Assembly: GCA_019633425.1 (NCBI GenBank)
Contig: WSUB01000037.1
Span: 1-64,000 of the forward strand
DNA length: 64,000 bases
Direction of reading: 5' to 3'
Origin: Tulasnella sp. 424
Lineage: Eukaryota; Basidiomycota; Agaricomycetes; Cantharellales; Tulasnellaceae
Part shown: positions 1-10,529 of the stretch, in pieces
Layout: every line of letters starts with the position of its first letter
How positions within the stretch are numbered: position 1 is the stretch's first letter
The notes under the pieces: generated by a model
Seen by the model: the letters and a program-made list of their open reading frames with translations, nothing else
Told to the model about the DNA's origin: nothing
The model's database searches: none
Program-made: the position numbers and the translations under genes

Positions 1-164
1 GATTTGATGACATTTTGAGCTAAATGAATTCGTCGGGGAAGACTCGTCAGACCAGCCAACTTATTAAAAACTGTATCTCATTACCTTTGAATAGATTGCT
101 TCCTGTATCTCGGCAGCCCTCGGTGCTGTAAATGGATTTCTCTAAGGCCAATGCGTCGTTCTCG

Positions 165-668
165 TCAGTTCCGGCATTCGCTGTCCCTCCAAGCCGTTCG
201 ACACACCTCATCAAATTCCTTCGTCATATGCGAGAAGAAGCTTTGACTGTACGGTAGCGATGGGAGACTCGGCGCATCGCCTAGTAACAGCACTCTCGAG
301 TTCCAGCTGGGTGCGAGACTGGCTACGCGAGGCGAGTGGGATGACGATGAGCTCGGCGGCGAGTTCCTCCTGCTCCCCGCGGGAGATGATGACGGCGGAG
401 AGTGATCGATGGGTTTGTACGCCTTGGAAGGTCTGAATAAATGGCTATCGGAGGAGGATGTCGAGGTTGAGCCTGACCGCCAACCAGAAGACCGCGGCGA
501 GCCTGACTCGTGAGACACGGCGACGTCATTGCCATCTGCGGTCATGACTTCTCGCAAACGACTTGGCTGCATTCTGAGTGACCGACGATTGATGAATGGA
601 CTTGAGGTAATGTCTGAGCCGTGAGGTTTCGAGCGGTAGTCCGGATTGAAATGCGAATCGGAGGGCAT
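165..668 (-). CDS. Ser/Pro-rich hypothetical protein or exon
   Basis: An ATG-started open frame of 167 codons on the minus strand. The product is strongly enriched in Ser, Pro, Arg and His, with serine runs in the middle (about residues 65-115). It ends in a short ordered-looking segment (Phe-Phe-Ser-His-Met-Thr-Lys-Glu-Phe-Asp-Glu). No domain, signal peptide or membrane segment is visible and I do not recognise the family. It may be the last exon of a gene whose upstream exons lie between 670 and 1100, or a spurious frame in GC-rich DNA. It sits downstream of DUF3533 copy A on the same strand, with no sign of linkage. Confidence 0.3.
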   Translation of the reverse strand: MPSDSHFNPDYRSKPHGSDITSSPFINRRSLRMQPSRLREVMTADGNDVAVSHESGSPRSSGWRSGSTSTSSSDSHLFRPSKAYKPIDHSPPSSSPAGSRRNSPPSSSSSHSPRVASLAPSWNSRVLLLGDAPSLPSLPYSQSFFSHMTKEFDEVCRTAWRDSECRN

Positions 669-1617
669 ATTTTTGGGAGGTGACGTCGAGGGCGGACAAA
701 GAGCTGAGAAGAGCCGAGGACAGACAAGGTGCCTGGGCTACGATTGCGATGAGAACCACCTAGCGTCTGCCGGGTTTAACGATGTAAGGTGAGAGGGAGA
801 GAATAGTGGTGGTATTGAGCATTAGAGCGAGGACTGAAGGGTTAAAAAAAAAGAGATCCGAGGCTTGGAGCGCAGCATAATTATGACGGAGAACCATTTC
901 GGCATGACAAGGGGCTTGGACGCAACTATAAGACCCCATGTCCCGTGAGATCGATTGCGGGGAATCTCGGGATAGAGCTCGGCTGCTGCATTCGGGGGGC
1001 AGAGATCTGGAGGAGTGCAGTGTGAGGCATTCAGTGTCGTCATTATCTCTGAATACCACACAAGCCACATGGGCACGCATGTAACAAAGCGCAGTACTTA
1101 AAATAGAACGTACCCCAAAGTGGATTATGTCTTGGTTATTTGCGTGTCGTATGCACCAAGTATGGGTGGCTCCACGTCGGTTGCAAGATGGTTGGTGAGG
1201 GGAAAAGGCGTTCGGAAGGGGCGGAAAGCTTGCGGGTGACATGCTGGGAGAAAGCCGACCTATTCCAGCATGCCGAAAGTCATCTCTCAAGCCCCCAATA
1301 TGCCGAAAGACAAGTTTACTCGAATAGCAGCAACTCTCGTTTGTCACAGCTTCTACGCAGTCAAAAATGAGGCGCCGGCGATGTATCGAACATGAGGTCA
1401 ACCAGAGAACTGAGACCAAAGGGGATTTTTGAACCATGTAAACATTATAAGCCAAGGTAGCCTATTCCTGCGATATCTGTAATACATATTCTACTGTATA
1501 TGCGATGTGATGGTGTGAGATGAAATAAATTAAAATGCAAGCTACGGCCGATGTCGACGTCAACTGTGTCCGATTCTAGACTACCCAAGTCCATCTTCGC
1601 GATACACTAACCCGCAT
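669..1617. other. Intergenic, decayed 3' flank of DUF3533 copy A
   Basis: No convincing gene. A 231-codon minus-strand frame (760-1455) has an irregular composition and no domain, so I treat it as chance. The part from about 1430 to 1560 is recognisably related to the 3' flanks of the other DUF3533 copies (AT-rich tract with the tgtatatgcgatgtgatg-like stretch before the stop codon), but more diverged than in copies B-F. Confidence 0.5.
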
Positions 1618-3349
1618 TTATACAACAACCTTCTCCTCTTCACGCTTCTGCTTCTCAGCCTGCTCATCCTTTCTCCGCATCAACCACGTGAACAACGGAA
1701 CCGTGATCATGCTCAGCACAACCCAAGCCACGAGCACACCAGCGTTCAAGCCCAGGCGGTTCTTAGTGTTGAAGATGATCGTCCGTACGGCTTCAGACAA
1801 GTTGAATACGGGGAAGCCGTAGCCATATCGGTAGAAGGAGGGTTGAAGGACGATTGGGACGGATACGACCGATACGTTGGTGATGATCTACGAGCCAGAC
1901 GAAAAAAATAGAGTTAGCGGCCGGGCGTAGAAATGAAACGAGACGATTAGGTACTCACGAGGGCGATAAGGAAATAAGAGATGAACCGAGGTGTAAGCAG
2001 CGTGATCATCGCTTCAGTAGCGAGTCCCATTGCGGTCATGCCCAGGTAGACGAATACCCAGAAGAGGAAGAATCCTCCAGCATAGGTGTACTTGGCATCA
2101 AAGGTGATCTTGAATGGCAGGTTGACCATGGCATAAGAAAAGCTGAGCGGGATGTAGACCACCATCGGCACGAACAAGCGCATTCGGGCGTAGGACCCGA
2201 ACCGGAGGAAGGGCGAGATGATACCGCGAGCAAAGTCGTGGGTCATGGTGATGACGAAGGACAAGATAACTAGAGGAGAAGGAAAATGCATCCGTTAGCT
2301 CGTGTTCTGTCTGGTGACATCGGATGTGAGAGACTTACTGATATAAATCTGACCAACAAGCAACACCGCTTGAGAAGCCGTCTTGGTGTAGGGTCTCAAG
2401 TTCACGGCTTGGTAGTTGAAGGGTTGGCTGACGGTTTGAGGAGCTTGAGCGATCGCGGCTAACGCCTGTCCGGTCTGATCGGCACCGTTTGTCAGTGATG
2501 CAAAGTATTGCGCATTGGTCTGGGCGTTGGAGGTCGATAGAGTGGATTGCAGCAGCGCCGTGGTGTACGGGACGATGAAGGAGTTGGCGGCGACTTCGTT
2601 TCGGCCTTGGTTGTAGTAAAAGGTCACTGCGGTGCGAGGGTCGTAAGACGAGTTTCCAGAAGAGCGGGCAGAGGTGAGGAGAGACGTTGCGTCGGAGTTC
2701 ACTGCGAGGAGAAAGCGATAGTGAGTAACGAAAAACACTCGGAGAGAACTAATAAGTACTTACCGACAACAGCCGCCCAGACTTCCTCTTCAACCACGGC
2801 ATGGGCCACATCTTCGTTCGAGGGCAAATAGCTTGAATCCACCACGGTCCAGGTCAGATGCTGCTTCTCAGCCACACCCTCGCCCCTGGAGTTCGCTTCA
2901 AAAGCGGCGACGATGGCTTGTCCCAATAAGCCCTCGGCATTGCTACCGTCCCGGTTGATAACGTATCCCTTGAGATTCGGCACGTGTTCGGCCGTCTCGC
3001 CAAGAGATCCCCAGTAGATCGAGAAGAAAAGCCACATTGCGACGAGGAGGAAGACGACGGTCATTCCGAGGATTTTGAAGTAGATTTTTCGAAGGTGAGC
3101 GACTTCGACATCCCAAACTAGAGAGAGAAAAAAAAAAAACGAAAGTCAGGCGAAGTCCGGAAATTTTCAAAAATGCAGATGGTACGCACATCCATGTTGG
3201 AACTTGCGGGGTCCTACAGGTGCTTGAGCTTCATCTTCTGCCATTCGATGGCCAAGCTCGCCACGGGCCTGTTCATTTTTGATGTAGACGTCCTCACTGG
3301 CGTGGTCGTCCACAGCGGTTCCGGTAATGGAGTTGCGACCTGAGTCCAT
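1618..3349 (-). CDS. DUF3533 / Sng1-like membrane protein, copy A
   Basis: Five-exon gene of the DUF3533 family (yeast Sng1 type), multi-spanning membrane proteins linked in yeast to nitrosoguanidine resistance and lipid asymmetry at the plasma membrane. Visible features: a soluble N-terminus beginning Met-Asp-Ser-Gly-Arg, a first membrane segment in exon 2 (around MWLFFSIYWGSL), a large loop with conserved blocks (HLTWTVVDSSYLPSNEDVAH; SSYDPRTAVTFYYNQGRNE), then about five C-terminal membrane segments and a charged tail. An upstream in-frame ATG at 3370 exists, but the start at 3349 matches all other copies. This copy is isolated from the rest by 18 kb. It is distinguished by Asn-Ala-Glu in place of Asn/Ser-Gly-Glu before GLLGQ and by a tail ending REEEKVVV. 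It reads as intact. Family assignment is firm; substrate and role are unknown. Confidence 0.88.
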
Positions 3350-3489
3350 TGGACTGGTGATTTTTGACATTCGAGATCAAGTAAGTAGGGGGGTGCGGCG
3401 CAAGACTAGAGCGAGGACTCGACGAGTCGCGAAGACTGCCGTAGATGTCGAATGGTACTTGAGGGAGAGGATTCGATGCCGAACCTCCT

Positions 3490-3735
3490 GGCCAAGCCAA
3501 CCCATCACGATATATATGCGTGGCCCCGAGGTAGTCACCCCCCGAGTGTACACACCCCTGCGGAGGCCCGCAGGACGCGGCGGAGGCGTCCGAGTGTGCA
3601 GAACAGAGTTTTTTCAGTGATGGGATGACGGAGCAGCTTGGCGGCGTTCACACACTCAGGCTCGGTCAGCCGGCATAACCCATTAACCGGGGGAACGGGC
3701 CATTAGCGGCGCCGCTTACGTCCAACGTCATCAGT
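3490..3735 (-). promoter_or_regulatory. Promoter block of DUF3533 copy A
   Basis: A TATATATA box at 3510-3517 lies 161 bp upstream of the start codon. Further upstream, 3654-3731 holds a cluster of CCGG/CGGG motifs followed by an ACGTCA-like box. The same arrangement stands before copies B-F, which argues for function. CGG triplets are typical targets of fungal Zn2Cys6 activators (established); their use here is inference. Confidence 0.55.
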
Positions 3736-4480
3736 AAAATGGCTCCCGATCACATCTTCACTCGCAGATAATATGCAACGGACAAAAATAGATGTCTATA
3801 ATTGCTCATGCGCTTTGTCGTATCGAATGGTGTCTCTCGGTATAACGAAAAACGCTCTAGAGGCCGCCGCTGACGAGAACGGGCCGCCCTATGGAACCCA
3901 ACCTCCGAATACATCTGGGCCGCAGATGAAATCACATAATCGGCCAAGCCTCTGGGGTCTTTCATAGTGTCGTAAAAAAGAAGGTGGGTGGTTGTCTCCG
4001 GGCGGGGAAGCCGAGGTGTCAGAGTCCGCCGGGAGCGCGTGGTTCCAAATACTTTTCTGGTGAGGGGCTCTAATTCGGAATTCGTCCGCATAAACTAATA
4101 GCATGATCATAGTCTCAATTCCAACTTGAAACGAGATTGATACAAACACACATGAGATTGAAGCTGGCTGTCAATGCTTCGGGGAACTCAGTGATGAGCA
4201 ACCCATCGTGAGGTCCAAGTTCGTTTACGACATAATAAGAGGTTGTCGAGCACTAGTAATGTCATTTTTGGCTCGAGTGCGCCAGCTGACCAGGTTTCTA
4301 ATATACTTTGAGGGGTAGAGGCATAGCAATTTGGGCATGCCTCCCGAGGAAAGAGCACTCTTCTAAACTATGCTGCGGTTCGCCACATAACCCAAAAGAC
4401 GCTGTTGGCAAGCGGGATGCGCGTTGGTGAAACTGCAGGAATACCTGGAATGTATCACGAAGGGGCGCGAAGCTGAGATG
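3736..4480. repeat. DUF3533 upstream spacer repeat
   Basis: No gene. This spacer is related to the spacers upstream of copies B and C (about 23.8-24.45 kb and 26.86-27.5 kb). Shared stretches include the CATCTTCACTCGCAGATA segment, the 'cgtgaggtccaagtt' stretch near 4210, and the gaggggtagagg...gggcatgcctcc stretch near 4310-4345. It shows that copy A was duplicated together with its far upstream DNA. Confidence 0.55.
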
Positions 4481-4486
4481 GAGTTT

Positions 4487-5085
4487 CAAAAATACAATAA
4501 ACTACTAAGCTCTCTACTTCAGGTGATTCTGATTTCGCACTAGGCTTCGCGGTCGGGGCTGTGGAGCGGACCCGCCTACTGCCGCAAACGAACATTGCTA
4601 TTAGTAATGTCCTTTTAGATCTTCCCTCACCCGGCGTCCAATCCAAGGCATATGACACCCCTGCACCGTTTTCCCCCGACTTTACCATGGGCCAGGTCCT
4701 TCTCGAACCGATGCACATCTACGTCAACTTGAAGTCCGATTTCCCAGCTTGCTTGGTTGGACTTGTGGAAGTGATAAGCCACACCACCGGTGGTGGCTTC
4801 ACCGACAGCATTCCAAGAGCGTTACCGAAAGAACCTGGCTGCTACGTTGCTGTTTGGGAACGGCCCGGTGTCTTTAGGTGGATTATGGAGGCTGGGAATG
4901 TCGAACCAAAGTAGATGACCCGAGCTTTGGTCTTGGTTGTTGCTGAGGACAAAGTTTGGCAGCTGTCAAGGAATCGCCTGCGGCAGCCAGCAAACTGGCC
5001 GTCTACGAGATCGGACGTGTCACTGACGCCCCTGGGGGTAGAGCTTCGTGGGCTTGAATCTTGGAAGCTTTCCAAGGCGGCTTGA
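4487..5085 (+). pseudogene. ADE5,7: Relic of AIR synthetase (ADE5,7 C-terminal half)
   Basis: A plus-strand relic of phosphoribosylformylglycinamidine cyclo-ligase (AIRS), normally the C-terminal part of the bifunctional fungal ADE5,7 purine enzyme. It encodes the AIRS hallmark GFAVGAVER, then LLDLPSPGVQSK, then the C-terminal domain motif ISHTTGGGFTDSIPRALPK and the segment FRWIMEAGNVEPK, in that family order. Damage is clear: the stretch after GVQSK is shortened compared with normal AIRS; a TAG follows VEPK at 4912-4914; and the C-terminal parts (VLVVAEDK; AAVKES; VYEIGRV; RGLESW) sit in shifted frames. There are no N-terminal GARS sequences. It is most likely a dead fragment carried in by duplication. 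A functional ADE5,7 must lie elsewhere in the genome. Confidence 0.8.
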
Positions 5086-5606
5086 TGAGAAACATTCGAG
5101 TAAAACCTCATATTTTAGATTGATGGATCAAAGTCATAGAGGTCTTTTATGGTTTACCGGTCTGGGCCCAGAGTTCAACCGACACAGCGCGGGTTCCGAT
5201 CAATTGCCACTGGTTTGATTGTACAATACCGCGGCATATCTTAATGATCCTTTGTGTCCGGTGGTCCCCTTTCCTAGCACACTCTACAGCAAAGGGAGCA
5301 GTCCCGCGTATTGCGTTGTGATGTTATGAACCAGGATTGTTCCGAGACGGCGAATAAATATCCAGCAAGGCAAAACAGTACAGTACGAGAGAGAGAAATA
5401 CAAGAGGTCCGATACCACAACACGAAAGAAACCGATACAAGTGGATACGATAGCACAACAGACGCGGATAGCATTACCGCTTACAGGTCATTGGTGGTTA
5501 TGAAGTACAACGACCACAACGGTCGTGAGGAAAGAACTTGACGGGGGTCGAGCAAATGTAAACAACGAACGCGAGCGGGCGAGAGTCAGAGGTCTGAGGG
5601 AACAAG
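5086..5606. other. Intergenic; left edge of segmental duplication
   Basis: No gene. From about 5180 onward the sequence matches 17950 onward (shared landmark ggtttgattgtacaatac/t followed by cgcggyatatcttaatgatcc). This marks the left boundary of the 3.6-kb duplicated segment, downstream of the coiled-coil gene. Confidence 0.5.
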
Positions 5607-8600
5607 TCACGCACTGCGTGCTGTACATGAAAAGAACGTAATTAAAAATCTGTAGAGTCGTCGAAGATGGAGCAGTGACTTACAGATCCAAGACTTAACT
5701 CGCTTGAAGAGCTTCCCGAGCTTCCCTCTCTTCTTGGATTGCCCTTGTTTCGCGTTCTCAGGCGGGTTAACGAGCGGAGAGCTGGACAAGCAATTTAACC
5801 CAGCCTCCTCTTCAAGAGGTGCTCCGCCCCGTCCTGCGGGTGCGGAGGCTGGTTCGGCTTGACTAATCTCCGTCCTGTTTTGCTCTTCTTCCGGGCTCTC
5901 GGACGGATTGGTGAGGGGAGGATTGGCGAGCGGAGAGCTAAACAAGCAATTCGTCTCAGTTCTGGGAACGAGAGACGCCATGACCACGATGCAAATTTAA
6001 AGTGACTTACGAGCAGGGCATAAAGCCTCGAGCCCTAAGCTGGGGGATTGGCCTCTTACGCTTGGATCTCACCAGTGCGGCAAATCCGGACTTGCTCAAG
6101 GGATCGATGGGCTCTATTCGGATTTGCGGTTCAGAAATGCCCCGCGGCCATTTCTTAAACTCTGATGCCAACCTGGGCCGCGCAGTCGACGCCGACACCC
6201 GAGCCATCGCGGCATGTAACTCGACTCCTGTGGCAAGGTTGAATGAAGGCCTGGATGAGAAATGATGTCAGTATGTTTTGAGCAGTGTTTGCCAGGCAGG
6301 CCACGCACCGACTGCCTGCAGCCGCCGCGGCGTTTGCTTCCTTCAAAAATGACTTGGCACGGTCGTTCAGATCTCGACGCCCAGGGAATTCAGGGCAGGG
6401 ATCGCTCCCAACTGTTTGTGACGCCAGGTCAATCAAATCTGGTTGGGGACGGGGAACTTCAGCCCGGGCCGAGACCAAACGGGCAGGTGAAGGTGCGAGC
6501 GCATTGAGAGATGGCCGAAGAACGGGACCGGAGAGGGGTGTTGCGTGTTTGATGTCCGGAAGAATGAATGAAAAAAAGGGGTTTCCGCGCTGACGAGACC
6601 GACGATGGGCTCTCGGGGGTGGGAGCGGAGTTGAGCGTGAAGAGTGGGAAGGCGTCGAGGTGCTGCTGGGCGATGGAGTGTTGCAACCATCACGATCATC
6701 CACGGGTGTCAAAGCCAGGAAGATAGATCCGATGCGGGCGAGGGTTTCGTCGCCGTCTGTGACGTCTACCTCGCTAACCAACGGCTCTGAACGGGCGCAG
6801 CCCGAAGCCGCCGGTTGACCGACTGTAACTTCAGTCTTGAGGTTGCGGTGACTTCGGGTGGTGTCGACTGGCGAGAGAAGGGGGACGTGCGTTTGTGGAA
6901 GAGTCTGGTTTGATCCGGCAAACCCGACTCCTTCAGATGGGGGCAAAAGCCCCGGGGTAGCTTCGGCTTCGTCAAGAAGCCCCAGCTTTCCCATCAACAC
7001 TCTTCTTTCCTCCAACCACTGAGCATGCTCCTCTTGAAGACCCTTAATCTCGAGCCATAGCTCCCGAGAGGTGTCCACCGCCTCACACTTCTCCTTGGTG
7101 AGCCGCTTCACGAACGCTTCGCTCGCCGCCAGTTGATTCTTCAAACTCTCGACTTCATCCGAGGCTGGAGAAGGCGAGAGTTGGGAAAGTGGCCTGAGGG
7201 GGCTCGTGTACGAGGACCAGCGAGCGGAAGTAACCGTGGGGGTGCGAGGGACCCGGGATGAGGATGGATGAGGGCGGGACTAAAATCCAAGAAATGTGTG
7301 AGAGACGATCAATACCGGCCGACGGAGCGAGATCAGAGCAAGTACTCACTCCCAGGGAAGTAGTGGGCCTTGGGGTCGTAATTTGGTACGTTCCCAGTAT
7401 GAGTGGGCGAGGGCCCAACTAGAAACAACCAAGTGAGCCGCTATCCGACATTTCTTATCGAAATTACTCACACTAGCCCGTCCAGTGCCATCGTTTGGCT
7501 TCGTGACCGGTTTATTTTGAGAGACATGAGCAACGTGGCGTTCGCTGTCGTGTTCATCGCGTGAAGCGATGATGGTGTCTCGACGTCGTTAGAGTCCTGA
7601 GAGGTGTGGAGATCACCTTCAGTCTGAGACGATTGCACGACGGTAGTATTAGCAGCGGAGAGTGAGAAATGGCGAGCATAAGAGCAGAGAGCCTCGGACA
7701 AACCCTACGGGCGGAGCGTGTACTGTCGGTCATTTTTGATGGACGCGACTGTGGCAGCATGATCAGGGCGGTCACCTATGATAGCATTACGAAACGATCA
7801 GCCGACGTTACCGACTCGCGGTTCGGGAGATACACACGAGAGATGTTAAAAGAAGTGCTGAATAGTACGGTAGCAGAAGGAGGCCGGCCAACGAGGGCTG
7901 GATCATTCAACGGGCGGGGGGTAACTGGGTTACGGGGAATGGGAAGCTATGCAGCGACCCAGAGGCAAGAAACGACGAGTGGATGGTAGGCTTGGTAGCA
8001 AAGACCGTAGAGCGTCTGAAGAGCTGGGTTCTCTAGGGACTTGGGGGAGAGGTAGCGGTGGGGAGAGATGGGACGTGCTGGCGACGTGAACGAGTGACGA
8101 AGGCACTTAAGTAAACGGCGGGCTCAAGTAAGCAACGGGAGCAAATGCAGATCTCATTGTTGCTCGGATACAATTCGAGGTCTACTGCGAGTCGTTCGTT
8201 GGGGACTGACGATTCTGAGGCAGGAGATTTAGGCTTGAGGAATTTCAAGTTGATCGGACTGGAAAGCAACTTCTGATTGGACCCTAACTCTCTCACACCT
8301 TCCATTTCCGGAAAATTCAGTGCAGCGTCCCTACCCAACCGACAAGTGTTACCCATGGTCTATAATCATCATCGACATGGGGTAAGACGATATACTGAAT
8401 TAGTGCAATTTTAAAGCTAGAGATGAATGAATAAACGAGATGCAGTGAGAACACCGCAACGCGCTGAGAATCTAACATACGCTGAAGGAAAAGGACACCA
8501 TCAACAGGAAGTTTCGATAGGACAATGCGGAAGGCGAAGCTGAGGATCTCGATGTCTCATAAGGAAGCCAAGAAATGTATTCTCGTAAGCGTTTAGACGA

Positions 8601-8830
8601 AACGAAGGGGACGGCAGCCAAAATACTTAGTGTAAATAGTCTATCGTCCACTGACAGGGGCTAATACCTTAGGTCATTTCCACTGTCGTCGATTGGGACG
8701 GAAAGGAGCGGCTTTCAATGACGAGCCATATCTACTATGCAGAAGAGACATCGATGCAATAAATTTGTAGGGAGCAGGATGAGGAAGCTTCGCTGGTCGG
8801 TGGCAAGACCCTCCAAGAAGCACTGGCAAG
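5180..8830. repeat. Segmental duplication, copy 1
   Basis: About 3.6 kb that reappears, same orientation, at about 17950-21460. Matching landmarks occur along the whole length: the ends of the coiled-coil gene, its 5' region, a highly conserved stretch (8215-8330 against 20840-20960, including 'aggcttgaggaatttcaagt'), and the right edge near 'gaagcttcgctggtcgg' (8786 and 21415). Coding parts have diverged by substitutions and small indels, so the duplication is not brand new. Confidence 0.85.
5607..7701 (-). pseudogene. Coiled-coil hypothetical protein, duplicate 1 (probably damaged)
   Basis: Multi-exon minus-strand gene paralogous to the one at 18195-20340. Recognisable parts in order: an N-terminal exon (SEALCSYARHFSLSAANTTVV), a Ser/Arg-rich linker, a heptad-rich coiled coil (about 7000-7150, LAASEAFVKRLTKEKCEAV), a Pro/Ser-rich middle with PLVSEVDVTD, PQPDLIDLASQ and RAKSFLKEANA blocks, and a basic C-terminal part (QSKKRGKLGKLFKRVKSW) at 5690-5750. 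I do not recognise the family. Two defects relative to the other duplicate: the N-terminal ATG is TTG (7699-7701), and one extra base near 7580 shifts the frame of exon 1. Either the gene is dying or it uses another start; the conserved coding blocks show its decay is recent. Confidence 0.55.
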
Positions 8831-9315
8831 GGTGGCTCGCAATCACAGGCAGAGCCAAAAGCGTTGGTACGAGATTTTATGAAGGAGTAACTCGGAGCTA
8901 CTCCCTCTCCAGAAATATCCACTCGATGATCTCCCCAGCGAGAAACCGCGTATACACTGTATTATATAGTGATTTATGGTAGCCGTATATAACCCATGAC
9001 ATTTTGGGTTGAGACTCAGCCCAAAAGGGGTGTGGAGGGCAGTAACCTTCAGGCTCACATCGCACCGTAACCAGGGGCGACCACAGCGGGCTGAGTACCC
9101 GATACGAGGCGCCCATTGCCTTGGTCTATGGAGGCGGAGAATGCTCAGTTGCGCGAATGGTTAGAAGGTCTGGTTGGGATCACTGACAAGCCCAGACTCC
9201 GGGGCCGTACAACCCAAAGGCTGAAAGAATTTATAAGAGAGAAAGAGAGAGACACACACGCTCGATTGATTCTACTCCGAGTGTATAAGCCAATATTCAA
9301 ACGACGAGATAGTCT
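7702..9315. other. Intergenic; 5' part of duplication then unique DNA
   Basis: No convincing gene. Up to about 8830 this is the upstream region of the coiled-coil gene, shared with 20341-21460, with a strongly conserved block at 8215-8330 that may be its promoter or an unrecognised exon. From 8830 to 9315 the DNA is unique to this copy and only short frames are present. Confidence 0.5.
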
Positions 9316-10327
9316 TCATCGGTGGTAATCATAGGTCGATGCCTTCACGGAATGCTCCGACAAGGGAAGTCGACGAGACGTAACCCCGGGCACCGGGAAG
9401 CCATCCTTGTCCAAGCCTTTAGCCGTCGTCAAGTCGAGGTCAAACGTTAAGCAGAGGTGTAACTTACCAAAACGCTTGCCCTGGCCCGATTTTAGCCAAT
9501 ATATCCCTGTAGCCGCTCCCATCGCCAAAGAGTTATCGGACCGTTTCCAGCCCAAAAACTCGGCGATGCGCGTGGTAAACTTATCTCCGGTCGAAAACAG
9601 CGTGAAGCTGACAAACGAATGCGGCAGCGCATTGACGCAGCCAAAATCGATGATGGTCACCTGCAACGTCCAAGGGTCGATGAGGAAGTTGAATGGCTTG
9701 ATGTCGCCTTGAACCATCACCAACGGCTCATTCGAGATCTCGACCACTAGCGGCGGGGCACTACGCGGACGGTGGCCGAGAGCCTGTGGTAAAACCCGCC
9801 AGTGATTGACTAGAAAACGCACTGGCACGGAAACATACCGCGTTTATATCTGGCTCTGGGGCAGGCGCGCCGGTGTAGCGAAACGGTGCGCTGGAGTCGC
9901 CAAAGAATGGATGGAGAGCACGGCCGCTCCTCGTACGAACGGCGTCACTTTGCGTCTGAGCGTACGCGCCATCGATCAGACCAATCTGGGAACCGACCGG
10001 AGGAGAGAGAGCGAAGAGCCAGCGGAGGGCGTTGGCGACCGCCTGACAGGCCTTGCCGAAGCGGGACTGCACCTCAGCCTCGCTGGCGGCGTCCTTGATC
10101 CAGGCCTCCACGGTTGGATGGTTGACGCGCTCCATTACAAGGTATTGGATACCGTCCCAAGAGAAGCATCCATACATTTCTGGGACGCGCGGTGCGTTTG
10201 GAGAGCTCTTGAGTGCTGCCGCGTAGACGAACGCCTGCGTATCGCCTTCGTTAAGGATGTCCGCACTGTTGAACTTAACGACACAATCGTCGAGCAAGAG
10301 GACACGAGGCGCAGAGAAGTCCCGCAT
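9316..10327 (-). CDS. Kinase-like phosphotransferase (protein kinase/APH fold)
   Basis: Minus-strand gene with a kinase-fold protein. Visible in order: a lysine strand (DDCVVKFN, candidate ATP-anchoring Lys), GIQYLVMERV, which resembles the hinge, the catalytic loop VQGDIKPFNFLID and the metal-binding IIDFG. The catalytic Asp and the DFG Asp are present, but the usual His of the HGD/HRD motif is Gln. A phase-compatible intron (about 9772-9826) joins the N-lobe exon to the catalytic exon, and a second 54-nt intron may fall near 9415-9470. The frame stays open upstream of the chosen ATG to about 10525 without another ATG and encodes sensible residues (PLDVADQPPWSGPL), so a first exon is probably missing from this model. 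Similar in type to the gene at 47889-48863, but not closely related to it. Confidence 0.7.
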
Positions 10328-10529
10328 GGCGATTTGAACGGCAACAGCGCATCTGCTAACAATCGCAGCCGGATTGGGGCTGAGGGACGAATCTAGAGGC
10401 CCCGACCAAGGAGGTTGATCAGCAACATCAAGCGGACAAGAATAGTTTACGCACGTGGTGGTATAAGTGCTGACGCAATGGAAGTTGTCATAGAAAGGGC
10501 GAAGAAAGGGAGCAGTTGCTCGTTTTCAG

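Noticed and set aside
760..1455. 231-codon minus-strand open frame
   Set aside because: Irregular composition, no domain, no conserved counterpart in the other DUF3533 3' flanks; likely non-coding.
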